Below are positions 15,522-22,359 of a stretch of 40,502 bases of DNA, piece after piece. The notes beneath the pieces were generated by a model. That model was not told where the DNA came from, ran no database searches, and saw nothing but the letters and a program-made list of their open reading frames with translations. The stretch's first letter is position 1. Each line of letters starts with the position of its first letter. This DNA comes from Spirochaetaceae bacterium (GTDB lineage Bacteria > Spirochaetota > Spirochaetia > Treponematales > Breznakiellaceae): assembly GCA_031265015.1 (NCBI GenBank), contig JAISDG010000140.1:1-40502 (forward strand). The letters are read 5' to 3'. A program made the translations under genes and the position numbers.

Positions 15522-16472
15522 TTAACATACCAGGCAGGGGCATTTTTTGCCCGAGAGCACGCCTGCGAGGTTCCGTACCGACATAAGGGCCATGGCGGCG
15601 GTGGCTTCGGCGGTATGGGACGCCGTATGGGGGGTCAATACCACATTGTCCAGGGCAAAGAGGGGGGACGCCCGGGGCGGCTCCGCCTCGAATACGTCCA
15701 GCCCCAATCCTCCCAGATAGCCGGATTGGAGCAGTTCACAGGCGGCGTCTTCGTCTATCAATCCGCCCCTGGCGGTGTTGACGATAACGGCTCCCCTTTT
15801 CATGGACCTCATCACCTCCGCGGAAATGATATGCCTGGTTTCACCGGTCAAGGGAAGGTGGAGGCAAAGAAAATCCGCTTCTTGTATGACGGTGTCAAAA
15901 GCGGCGGGGATGATCCCATTGGCTTGGGCGTAGTCTTCGTCCAGACAGGGATCGTAAGCCATGATCCGCATGGAAAAACCCGATCCCCTTTTGGCCACCG
16001 CCCGGCCCACGGCCCCAAGCCCCAGAATGCCGAGGGTTTTGCCGTAGAGTTCCACCCCGGTTGAGCGGGGCCACCGGCCGTTCCGGGTATCCCGGTCCAG
16101 CCGGGGAATCCGCCGGGCGGCGCAGAGGAGGAGGGCCACGGTCAGATCCGCCACCGCCTGGGCGTTGGCCCCGGGGGTATTGCAGACCCGGATACCCCGT
16201 TTTTTTGCCGCTTCCAGATCAATCCGGTCGAAACCGGCGCCGTACCGGGAAATTACCTTTAAATCCGGGGCGTTTTCCAGTACCCTGGCGGTAAAATGAT
16301 CCAGCCCCGCGATACAGCCTTCACAGCCCGGGAGAAGGGAAATAAGCTCATCCTCCGTCAGGGGCCTGTCCCGGGGGTTGAAAACCAGCGTGTCCGCGAA
16401 GGAACGAAGCTCCTCCATGGCGGGACCCCCGGTATCACCCTTAAACGACGTGGCGGTCACCAGAATTTTCAT
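15522..16472 (-). CDS. D-isomer-specific 2-hydroxyacid dehydrogenase
   Basis: NAD(P)-dependent oxidoreductase of the SerA/glyoxylate-reductase/D-lactate dehydrogenase family, 316 residues from the ATG at 16472. The catalytic triad is present: Arg in VNTARGGLID, Glu in GLDVFEAEPP and His in LTPHTASHT. The Rossmann motif is GILGLGAVGRAVAKR. ATG 16472 is preferred to 16490 because TAGGGGG precedes it and the family starts at MKILV. The protein ends with an odd Cys-rich CPCLVC. Clustered with a lactonase candidate and an aldolase, it may reduce a 2-oxoacid or glyoxylate/hydroxypyruvate-type product; the substrate cannot be read from sequence. It is first on the minus strand of the divergent promoter region. 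Confidence 0.88.
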   Translation of the reverse strand: MKILVTATSFKGDTGGPAMEELRSFADTLVFNPRDRPLTEDELISLLPGCEGCIAGLDHFTARVLENAPDLKVISRYGAGFDRIDLEAAKKRGIRVCNTPGANAQAVADLTVALLLCAARRIPRLDRDTRNGRWPRSTGVELYGKTLGILGLGAVGRAVAKRGSGFSMRIMAYDPCLDEDYAQANGIIPAAFDTVIQEADFLCLHLPLTGETRHIISAEVMRSMKRGAVIVNTARGGLIDEDAACELLQSGYLGGLGLDVFEAEPPRASPLFALDNVVLTPHTASHTAEATAAMALMSVRNLAGVLSGKKCPCLVC

Positions 16473-16488
16473 AAAACCCCCTAAAATC

Positions 16489-16532
16489 ATTATATGTCAT
16501 TACATACTAACAATAGTACTTTTTTTCGTCAA
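16489..16532 (-). promoter_or_regulatory. Promoter and operator region of the 2-hydroxyacid dehydrogenase
   Basis: Minus-strand TTGACG (16532-16527), 17 bp, then TAGTAT (16509-16504); an alternative perfect TATAAT lies at 16494-16489. The palindrome TATGTCATTACATA (16493-16506) covers both -10 candidates and contains part of the shared ATATGTCAT word (16492-16500), as expected for a repressor site. Confidence 0.55.
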
Positions 16533-16536
16533 GGGC

Positions 16537-16565
16537 TTTACATTTTCCCCGGTATGATTTATTGT
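16537..16565 (+). promoter_or_regulatory. Promoter of the AroE-like/cPGI/aldolase/GntR operon
   Basis: TTTACA (16537-16542), 17 bp, TATTGT (16560-16565). The -10 box is identical to that of the transporter promoter. The palindrome at 16493-16506 lies about 30 bp upstream of the -35 box. Confidence 0.5.
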
Positions 16566-16620
16566 TAATCCGGGTTTGTCAGTTTGTCATGACTTTAAAC
16601 GGGAGAACCTAAGGGTATTT

Positions 16621-17550
16621 ATGGTGAATCTTGAGGCAGCTAAGGAGCCGGCTTTTTATTTTATCGGGGTAACGACCGGCCAGTCTTCCATAATGAAGGT
16701 ATTTCCCAGGTGGGCGGACGCCCTGGGGCTGGGGGCGGTTATAAAGGGAATCGATCTTCCCCCCCACGCTCCGGCGGAAGATTACCGGAGGGTGATTGGG
16801 TTCCTTAAGAACGATCCCCTGTCGCTGGGGGCGCTGGTAACGACCCACAAGCTGGACCTCTATTCCTCCTGCAGGGATATGTTTGACTACGTGGATCCTT
16901 ACGCCCAAAAGCTTTCGGAAGTGTCGTCCCTGTCCAAAAAGGACGGAGCCTTCCGCGCCCACGCCAAAGATCCCATCTCCAGCGGCCTTGCCCTGGAATC
17001 CTTTGTGGCCCCCCGGTTTTGGGAGGACCACGGCGGCGAGGTCCTCCTGCTGGGGGCCGGCGGAAGTTCCCTGGCCATGTCCCTGTATTTTTCCCGGAAG
17101 GAAGCGGCGGGGAACAAGCCCCGGCGCATTACCATCGCCAACCGGAGCGAACCCCGGCTTGCCTCCGCAAAAGCCGCCCTGGCGGACTGCTGTGGAGAGA
17201 TCGAATTCCGGTTTTTACATTGCCCCACCCCCGCCGGTAACGACGCCCTGGTGGCGGCGCTGCCCCCCTGGTCCCTGGTGGTCAACGCCACCGGCCTGGG
17301 GAAAGACGCCCCCGGTTCTCCCACCACCGGCGCCGTTTCGTATCCCCCCAATTCCCTGGTCTGGGAGATCAATTACCGGGGGGACCTGATCTTTATGCAG
17401 CAGGCCCAGGCCCAGGCCGGGGAAAAAAAACTCCTGGTTGAAGACGGCTGGAATTACTTTATCTTCGGCTGGACCCAGGTTATTGCCGAGGTGTTTCATA
17501 TCGACATAAGCCCCCGGCAGCTTGCGGAACTAAGCAGGATCGCCCGGTAG
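16621..17550 (+). CDS. Shikimate dehydrogenase-like oxidoreductase
   Basis: NAD(P)-dependent dehydrogenase with the AroE fold, 309 residues. The N-terminal domain keeps the two catalytic residues in altered settings: Lys77 in ALVTTHKLDL (AroE: NVTxPxK) and Asp117 in AHAKDPISSGLAL (AroE: NTDGxG). The shikimate-carboxylate serines of the SxS motif are changed to GVTTGQSSIMKVFP. The Rossmann glycine loop is LLLGAGGSSLAM, followed by ITIANRSEPR and VVNATGLG, both typical. The C-terminal DGWNYFIFGWTQVIAEVF replaces the usual GxxML..Qa..aF. These changes and the sugar-catabolic neighbours suggest it oxidises another cyclic polyol or sugar derivative rather than shikimate. The ATG at 16621 has a weak ribosome site; an upstream in-frame start at 16576 is less likely. 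Confidence 0.78.
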   Translation: MVNLEAAKEPAFYFIGVTTGQSSIMKVFPRWADALGLGAVIKGIDLPPHAPAEDYRRVIGFLKNDPLSLGALVTTHKLDLYSSCRDMFDYVDPYAQKLSEVSSLSKKDGAFRAHAKDPISSGLALESFVAPRFWEDHGGEVLLLGAGGSSLAMSLYFSRKEAAGNKPRRITIANRSEPRLASAKAALADCCGEIEFRFLHCPTPAGNDALVAALPPWSLVVNATGLGKDAPGSPTTGAVSYPPNSLVWEINYRGDLIFMQQAQAQAGEKKLLVEDGWNYFIFGWTQVIAEVFHIDISPRQLAELSRIAR

Positions 17551-17572
17551 CATAATTTAACAGGAGGCCAAG

Positions 17573-18160
17573 GTGGCTGATTTTAACTGGCAGAAGGGAT
17601 TTATCGTTGACTTTGCGCTGACGGGGGGGCTGTCCTCCGCCGTTGTTTCCACCAAACGGAAACTGTCCCAAATGCGGGGCATTTTCTCCGACCCGGACGC
17701 CTTTGAAAAGGCCGCTGCCGCGGGGGACCCGGTGGTATATGAATTTTACGAACTGGGGGCTCCGGAAAACGCCGGGGATGTGGCCTTCGGTACTTCCGTT
17801 ACCTATCCGGGAAAGGTAGGGGCTGAATACTTTATGACCAAAGGGCACTTCCATCTGGTTCTGGAAACCGCGGAAGTGTACTATACCCTTTCGGGCGAGG
17901 GGGGGATGCTGGTGGAAAACCCGGAGGGAGAAACGGATTTTTTCCCCATGACCCCCGGAAACGCGGTCTATGTACCAAAACGGTTTGCCCACCGGAGCGT
18001 CAATACCGGTACAGTTCCGCTGGTTTCCTTTTTTGCCTTCCGGGGAGACGCGGGACACAATTACGCTGAAATTGAAACCAGGGGGTACCGTAAGCTGGTG
18101 GTAGAAGGGATGGACGGCAGACCCGGAATTATAGATAATCCCAGGTGGGGGACAGAATGA
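17573..18160 (+). CDS. Cupin-type phosphoglucose isomerase (cPGI)
   Basis: Metal-dependent sugar-phosphate isomerase of the archaeal type (PF06560), not homologous to classical Pgi, 195 residues. The signature MTKGHFHLVLETAEVYYTLSGEGGML gives metal ligands His92, His94 and Glu101, and His140 (KRFAHRSVN) completes the set with the same spacing as the archaeal enzymes. The C-terminal GIIDNPRW is also typical. In this operon it may isomerise an intermediate other than glucose 6-phosphate (inference). GTG start at 17573 after CAGGAGGCCAAG; its TGA overlaps the aldolase ATG (ATGA), so the two are coupled. Confidence 0.88.
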   Translation: MADFNWQKGFIVDFALTGGLSSAVVSTKRKLSQMRGIFSDPDAFEKAAAAGDPVVYEFYELGAPENAGDVAFGTSVTYPGKVGAEYFMTKGHFHLVLETAEVYYTLSGEGGMLVENPEGETDFFPMTPGNAVYVPKRFAHRSVNTGTVPLVSFFAFRGDAGHNYAEIETRGYRKLVVEGMDGRPGIIDNPRWGTE

Positions 18161-18795
18161 CGGTTAAGGAACGGCTGGGTTCGACCCGGCTTATACCGGT
18201 GGTTGTCATGGACGACGCGGAGCGGGCGGTCGATACCGCCGGGGCATTGCTGTCAGGCGGTATCGATGTAATGGAAATAACCCTGCGTACCGAAGCGGGG
18301 CCGGCGTCAATCGAAAAGGCAATTAAAGCCTATCCCAACATTCTGGCGGGCGCGGGTACCGTGTTTTCCCTGGAAAAATGCAGGGAAGCGGTTTCCCGGG
18401 GGGCGGCCTTTATCGTATCCCCCGGTTATGATCCCGAAATTGTGGAATTTTGCCTTAAAAACAAAGTAGCGGTATTCCCCGGCTGCGTTACTCCCACGGA
18501 AATTACCGGGGCCCTCAAGGCGGGGCTCGATATCCTTAAATTTTTCCCCGCCGATGTGTACGGCGGCGTCAAGGCCATTAAGGCCCTTTCAGGACCCTTC
18601 CCCATGATCAAATTTATTCCCACCGGCGGGGTGAATCTGTCCAACCTGGCGGATTTTCTGGTTCCCCAGGTCTTTGCCGTGGGGGGCGGCTGGCTCTGTG
18701 ACCGCAGGGCGGTTAACGCGGGAAACTACGGCGAAATTACCAGGATCTGCGCGCAATCGGTAGAGCTTGTTAAAAAAGCCCAAACGCCGGCATAA
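18157..18795 (+). CDS. 2-keto-3-deoxy-6-phosphogluconate / 4-hydroxy-2-oxoglutarate aldolase family
   Basis: Class I Schiff-base aldolase of the Eda family, which cleaves 2-keto-3-deoxy sugar-acid (phosphates) to pyruvate plus an aldehyde. It has 212 residues with all family motifs: Glu40 in DVMEITLRT, AGAGTV, FIVSPGYDPE, FPGCVTPTEI, the Schiff-base Lys128 in DILKFFPADVYGG, and FIPTGGVN. The ATG at 18157 overlaps the cPGI stop and has GGGGGA ahead of it. No KDPG dehydratase (edd) is nearby, so the 2-keto-3-deoxy substrate would have to come from another enzyme; the GRE or lactonase route is one possibility (inference). Confidence 0.9.
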   Translation: MTVKERLGSTRLIPVVVMDDAERAVDTAGALLSGGIDVMEITLRTEAGPASIEKAIKAYPNILAGAGTVFSLEKCREAVSRGAAFIVSPGYDPEIVEFCLKNKVAVFPGCVTPTEITGALKAGLDILKFFPADVYGGVKAIKALSGPFPMIKFIPTGGVNLSNLADFLVPQVFAVGGGWLCDRRAVNAGNYGEITRICAQSVELVKKAQTPA

Positions 18796-18803
18796 GGGCA
18801 GCA

Positions 18804-19556
18804 ATGTCACAGCGGGTTCTGGATACCATCAAACTTGATAAAAATATTCCGATCCCCCTGTATTACCAGCTGAAAAAACAGCTTCTCTCGCTGATCCAGG
18901 ATGCCAGCATAGGGGAGGGTGAGCTGCTCCCCCCGGAGTTTGAACTCTGCGAGCGGCTCAATGTTTCCCGCCCGACTATACGGCAGGCGTTCAGCGAACT
19001 GGTCAACGAAGGGTACCTGACCCGCCACAAGGGAAAGGGTACCTTTGTTTCCAAACCCAAGGTGATGGACCAGTTTTTTAGCAAACTGGAAACCTTCCAC
19101 GACGAAATGGCGGGAAAGGGTTTTAATCCCGCCACCGTGGTCCTGAAGCTGGAGAAGATCCGGGGGCCCCGTGAGGCGAACGAAAAGCTGTCTATCCCCC
19201 TGGACGCTCCGCTCATCTATTTAAGCAGGGTCCGGTCGGTTAATTCGGTACCCCTGGTCTATCTGGAAACCTTTCTGCCCTATGAAACCTGCGGTAAACT
19301 GATGCTGGTGGATTTTAAGGTCAATTCCCTCTACGATTCCCTGGAAAAGATCCACGGCCTGCGGATAAACAGGGTCCGGCGCGAATTTATGGCGGTAAAC
19401 GCCCGTCAAAAAGAGGCGGAACTGCTGCAAATCGCCAGGAATAAGGCGATAAGCCTGGTTAAGACCGTCGCCTATTCGGCGGATACCCCGGTGGAATTTT
19501 CCATTGCCCGCTACCGGGGAGACATAAACCAGTTCAGCGTGGAACTGGCCAGGTAG
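18804..19556 (+). CDS. GntR-family transcriptional regulator, HutC/UTRA type
   Basis: Small-molecule-responsive repressor, 250 residues. The N-terminal winged helix spans about residues 14-80, with PIPLYYQLKKQLLSLIQ, LLPPEFELCERLNVSRPTIRQAFSELVNEGYLTRHKGKGTFVS being the standard GntR recognition region. The rest is a UTRA effector domain (PLIYLSRVRSVNSVPLVYLETFLP; CGKLMLVDFKVNSLYDSLEK; PVEFSIARYRGDINQFSVELAR). UTRA proteins commonly bind sugar phosphates. It is the last gene of the plus-strand operon, 8 bp after the aldolase, and is the likely reader of the ATATGTCAT palindromes at 14503-14513 and 16492-16506. Confidence 0.92.
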   Translation: MSQRVLDTIKLDKNIPIPLYYQLKKQLLSLIQDASIGEGELLPPEFELCERLNVSRPTIRQAFSELVNEGYLTRHKGKGTFVSKPKVMDQFFSKLETFHDEMAGKGFNPATVVLKLEKIRGPREANEKLSIPLDAPLIYLSRVRSVNSVPLVYLETFLPYETCGKLMLVDFKVNSLYDSLEKIHGLRINRVRREFMAVNARQKEAELLQIARNKAISLVKTVAYSADTPVEFSIARYRGDINQFSVELAR

Positions 19557-19586
19557 CCCGGGCGGGGTATTTACTCCCCTTCCGGG
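19557..19586. terminator. GC-rich hairpin between the GntR gene and scpA
   Basis: CCCGG / CCGGG and an inner GGGG / CCCC pair around the loop TATTTACT, starting one base after the GntR stop. No T-run follows, so termination is uncertain. The hairpin overlaps the -35 box of the scpA promoter. Confidence 0.35.
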
Positions 19587-19598
19587 GAAAGCTATACT
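19570..19598 (+). promoter_or_regulatory. Promoter of scpA with very short leader
   Basis: TTTACT (19570-19575), 17 bp, TATACT (19593-19598). The expected start of transcription (about 19605) is only some 5 bases before the scpA ATG at 19610, and no ribosome site is present. Confidence 0.5.
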
Positions 19599-19609
19599 GT
19601 AGTTCGTCC

Positions 19610-20362
19610 ATGGAACAAGCCGAATTAGCCATAACTCCGGAAAATCAGTATACCTTCAGGGTGAACGAATTTGAGGGGCCCCTGGATCTGCTCCTCTTCC
19701 TGGTAACAAAAAACGAAATCAACATTTATGACATACCCATAGCCCGGATTACCGAGCAGTACATTGAACACCTTAAATACGTGATCGAGCTGGATTTGGA
19801 AGACATGACCGAGTTTCAGATTATGGCGGCAAAACTCCTCTATATGAAGTCCCGGATGCTCCTGCCGGTGGAAATGGACACGGATGAAATCGAAGATCCC
19901 CGGCAGGAACTGGTTGATAAGCTCATCGAATACCAGAAATTTAAAAAACTCAGCGAATTGATGGAGGAACAGGGCAGGGAAGCGGAATGGGTTATCGAGC
20001 GCAAGAAACTGCAGCGCCCCCTTCCCTTTATTGAAGAGGAATTGTGGGAAAAGCTTGAAGTCTGGGACCTGTTAAAAAGCTTTTCCGCCCTGATGAACAG
20101 CATCAGCGGGGCCGGTATCGGTGAAAACATCATCGACATGTATGAAGAGGTATCCATCAACGAAAAGATTACCCTCCTGTCGGAACTGATGGAAAAATCC
20201 GGGGAATGCCGTTTTCCCGATCTGGTGGCCCGGCGGGGTTCCCTGATGGACATTATCTGCGCCTTTCTTGCCCTGCTGGAAGCGGTCAAGGTCCGGATGG
20301 TGACGATTTACCAAAACCGCATGTTCGGGGACATCCTGATCCGGAGCAGAGAAAGCAATTGA
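19610..20362 (+). CDS. scpA: Segregation and condensation protein A
   Basis: Kleisin subunit that bridges the SMC heads in the bacterial condensin complex. The 250-residue protein has the ScpA N-terminal signature VNEFEGPLDLLLFLVTKNEINIYDIPIARITEQYIEHL, the helical MTEFQIMAAKLLYMKSRMLLP, and a C-terminal winged helix (DIICAFLALLEAVKVRMVTIYQNRMFGDILI). It is followed by scpB after 69 bp, the usual pairing. The stop codon lies inside an inverted repeat (20356-20402). Translation start is ATG 19610, with the promoter -10 box only 11 bp upstream. Confidence 0.94.
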   Translation: MEQAELAITPENQYTFRVNEFEGPLDLLLFLVTKNEINIYDIPIARITEQYIEHLKYVIELDLEDMTEFQIMAAKLLYMKSRMLLPVEMDTDEIEDPRQELVDKLIEYQKFKKLSELMEEQGREAEWVIERKKLQRPLPFIEEELWEKLEVWDLLKSFSALMNSISGAGIGENIIDMYEEVSINEKITLLSELMEKSGECRFPDLVARRGSLMDIICAFLALLEAVKVRMVTIYQNRMFGDILIRSRESN

Positions 20363-20402
20363 GGCTGTTCCAAAACTTCAGTTTTTGGAACAAGCTCAAT
20401 TG
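20356..20402. repeat. Long imperfect inverted repeat spanning the scpA stop codon
   Basis: CAATTGAG-GC-TGTTCCAAAA pairs with TTTTGGAACA-AG-CTCAATTG: an 8-bp outer stem, a 2x2 internal loop and a 10-bp inner stem. The outer left arm includes the scpA TGA. No T-run follows, so it is not a standard terminator. Its size and structure resemble a dispersed palindromic element (REP/MITE-like), which a genome-wide search could confirm. Confidence 0.75.
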
Positions 20403-20431
20403 AGAATAAGTAAGCACAGTCGAGGATAATT

Positions 20432-20962
20432 GTGGAAAAAGAAGCAGCCCTTATTGAAGCCATACTCTATCTTGAAACGGACCCCCAGGATTATGCCTTT
20501 CTGGCCCGGCTTTCGGGGCTTTCAAAGGACGTGGTCCAAAAAGCCGTTGAAGTCCTGGAGGAAAAATACCGGAAAGCCGATTCGGGGATTGAACTGACCC
20601 GCATCGGCGGCGGGGTTATGGTTTCCCCCAAAAGGGAGTACTGGGACAACCTTAAAGAGCGGTACGGTAAAAAGAACGAAACCCGGTTTTCCAGGGCGGC
20701 CCTGGAAACCCTGTCGATTATCGCCTACTCGCAGCCCATAACCCGCAGCGAAATCGAGGCAATCCGGGGGGTTCAGGCGGATACCATGATCCGCCTGCTG
20801 CATGAAAAATCCCTTATCAAGGAGGTCGGGAAAAAAGACATCCCCGGAAAACCGGTCCAGTACGGAACCACCAGGGAATTCCTGAAGTTTTTCCGCCTGG
20901 AAAGCATTGCCGACCTTCCCAAACTGAACGAAAATGAGGCTTCCCGCTTTGAACTTGAATAA
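20432..20962 (+). CDS. scpB: Segregation and condensation protein B
   Basis: Winged-helix partner that binds ScpA in the SMC condensin complex. 176 residues with the ScpB pattern: an N-terminal LIEAILYLETDP, a central RFSRAALETLSIIAYSQPITRSEIEAIRGVQADTMIRLLHEKSLIKEVG, and GKPVQYGTTREFLKFFRLESIADLPKL near the end. GTG start at 20432 after GAGGA. The 3' end overlaps rluB by 29 bp. Confidence 0.94.
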   Translation: MEKEAALIEAILYLETDPQDYAFLARLSGLSKDVVQKAVEVLEEKYRKADSGIELTRIGGGVMVSPKREYWDNLKERYGKKNETRFSRAALETLSIIAYSQPITRSEIEAIRGVQADTMIRLLHEKSLIKEVGKKDIPGKPVQYGTTREFLKFFRLESIADLPKLNENEASRFELE

Positions 20963-21710
20963 TACGGCTCCGGCGGAAGGCATCCGCCTGCAGGTTTATC
21001 TGGCCCACGCGGGCGTTGCTTCCCGCCGGGCTTCGGAGGCTCTGATAGGGGAGGGGAGGGTCACCGTTAACGGGGAAACCGTCGCCGTCCCGGGAACCAG
21101 GGTAGCGCCCGGCGACAGGATCTGCCTGGACGGAAAGCCCGTCATGGCCGAAACAAAACGCCATTACCTGGCCCTGAACAAACCCCCCGAATATCTCTGC
21201 AGTTCCCGGGATCCCCAGGGCCGCCGTCTTGCCCTGGAACTGCTTCCCAAAACCATTACCGAGCGGCTCTACAGTGTGGGGCGCCTGGATTATCTTTCTT
21301 CGGGGCTGGTTTTTTTTACCAACGACGGGGATTTTACCGCGCTGTTAAGCCATCCCCGTTCGGAAATCGACAAGGAATACCTGATAGAATCCACCGGTCC
21401 CATCCCCGACCAAGCGGTGGACGCCTTCCTTGAAGGGGTCGTCGTTGAGGGGGAAACCTACCGGGCAAAAAGTATTGAGCGGCTGGGCCGGAAGGCCGTT
21501 AAAATCGTCCTGGTCGAGGGCAAAAACAGGGAGATCCGCCGGGTTTTTTCCCATTTTCACCTGCATCCCCGGCTCTTGAGGCGGATCCGTATCGGCTCCG
21601 TGGAACTGGGGAATTTGCCCGAAGGGGAATGCCGTCCCCTCAAAAAGGAAGAACTGGAGGGCTTTAAAACCCCTCCGGCGGCGGGGCATAAGGAGATCCC
21701 ATGGTCATAG
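20934..21710 (+). CDS. rluB: 23S rRNA pseudouridine synthase, RsuA/RluB family
   Basis: Isomerises a uridine in large-subunit rRNA (RluB, position 2605 in E. coli) or a related site. An N-terminal S4 RNA-binding domain (about residues 18-65, RLQVYLAHAGVASRRASEALIGEGRVTVNGE) precedes the catalytic domain, with Asp119 in SVGRLDYLSSGLVFFTNDGDF and EGKNREIRRVFSHF. The Thr of the usual RLDxxTxGL is Ser here. The gene starts within scpB and ends within cmk (10-bp overlap), so scpB-rluB-cmk is tightly coupled. RluB is preferred to RsuA because of the scpB linkage; position specificity is not provable from sequence. Confidence 0.88.
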   Translation: MRLPALNLNNTAPAEGIRLQVYLAHAGVASRRASEALIGEGRVTVNGETVAVPGTRVAPGDRICLDGKPVMAETKRHYLALNKPPEYLCSSRDPQGRRLALELLPKTITERLYSVGRLDYLSSGLVFFTNDGDFTALLSHPRSEIDKEYLIESTGPIPDQAVDAFLEGVVVEGETYRAKSIERLGRKAVKIVLVEGKNREIRRVFSHFHLHPRLLRRIRIGSVELGNLPEGECRPLKKEELEGFKTPPAAGHKEIPWS

Positions 21711-22348
21711 CCATAGACGGGCCGGCGGGAACCGGGAAAAGTACTATCGCCGGAATGCTGGCCCGGGGGATAAAGGGCAGGGACGGCCGGCCCTTTACCT
21801 ATATCAATTCCGGCAGCCTCTACCGGGCCATTACCCTGGGCTGTTTACGGCTGGGGATTATGCCCTCGGACCCGGATGCGGCCCTGGGGTACGCTAAAAA
21901 AGCCCCCCTCGCGTACCGGGACGGCAGGCTTTACCTGGGGGAAGAGATGGTGGAGGATCTGCTCCACAGCGATGAGGTGGACCGGCATGTTTCCCCCCTT
22001 TCGGCCATTGTGCCCATCCGCCATGTGGTCAACGGCCATGTCAGAAAGCTTGCCGGGGGCTTAAACGTGGTGGCGGAGGGCAGGGATATGACCACAGTGG
22101 TATTCCCCGGCGCCGAATACCGGTTTTATCTGGACGCTTCCATCCGGGAACGGGCCAGGCGCCGGTTTGACCAGGGACTTTCAGCCCTGACCCTGGAGGA
22201 AATTGAAAAAACCATCGCCGAGAGGGATTCCCTTGACAGAAATAAGGAGGAGGGGAGTCTGCTTATTGGAGAGGGCGTAATGTACCTGGACACTTCGGAC
22301 TTGACCTTAACGCAAGTTTATGACAAATTAGTAGAGATAATACACTAG
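21701..22348 (+). CDS. cmk: Cytidylate kinase
   Basis: Phosphorylates CMP and dCMP using ATP. 215 residues with the P-loop IAIDGPAGTGKST at the N-terminus, YINSGSLYRAITL in the position of the CMP-binding (D/N)TGA-YR motif, and VAEGRDMTTVVFPGAEYRFYLDAS, matching the cmk GRDIGTVVFP block, followed by the Arg-rich lid (RERARRRFDQ). Ser replaces the typical Thr-Gly-Ala in the CMP motif. It overlaps rluB by 10 bp and precedes rpsA by 11 bp, the widespread cmk-rpsA pairing. Confidence 0.93.
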   Translation: MVIAIDGPAGTGKSTIAGMLARGIKGRDGRPFTYINSGSLYRAITLGCLRLGIMPSDPDAALGYAKKAPLAYRDGRLYLGEEMVEDLLHSDEVDRHVSPLSAIVPIRHVVNGHVRKLAGGLNVVAEGRDMTTVVFPGAEYRFYLDASIRERARRRFDQGLSALTLEEIEKTIAERDSLDRNKEEGSLLIGEGVMYLDTSDLTLTQVYDKLVEIIH

Positions 22349-22359
22349 AAGGATGAACC

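Noticed and set aside
14522..15586. 354-codon plus-strand open frame
   Set aside because: Antisense to the phosphotriesterase-family gene, which has clear metal-ligand motifs.
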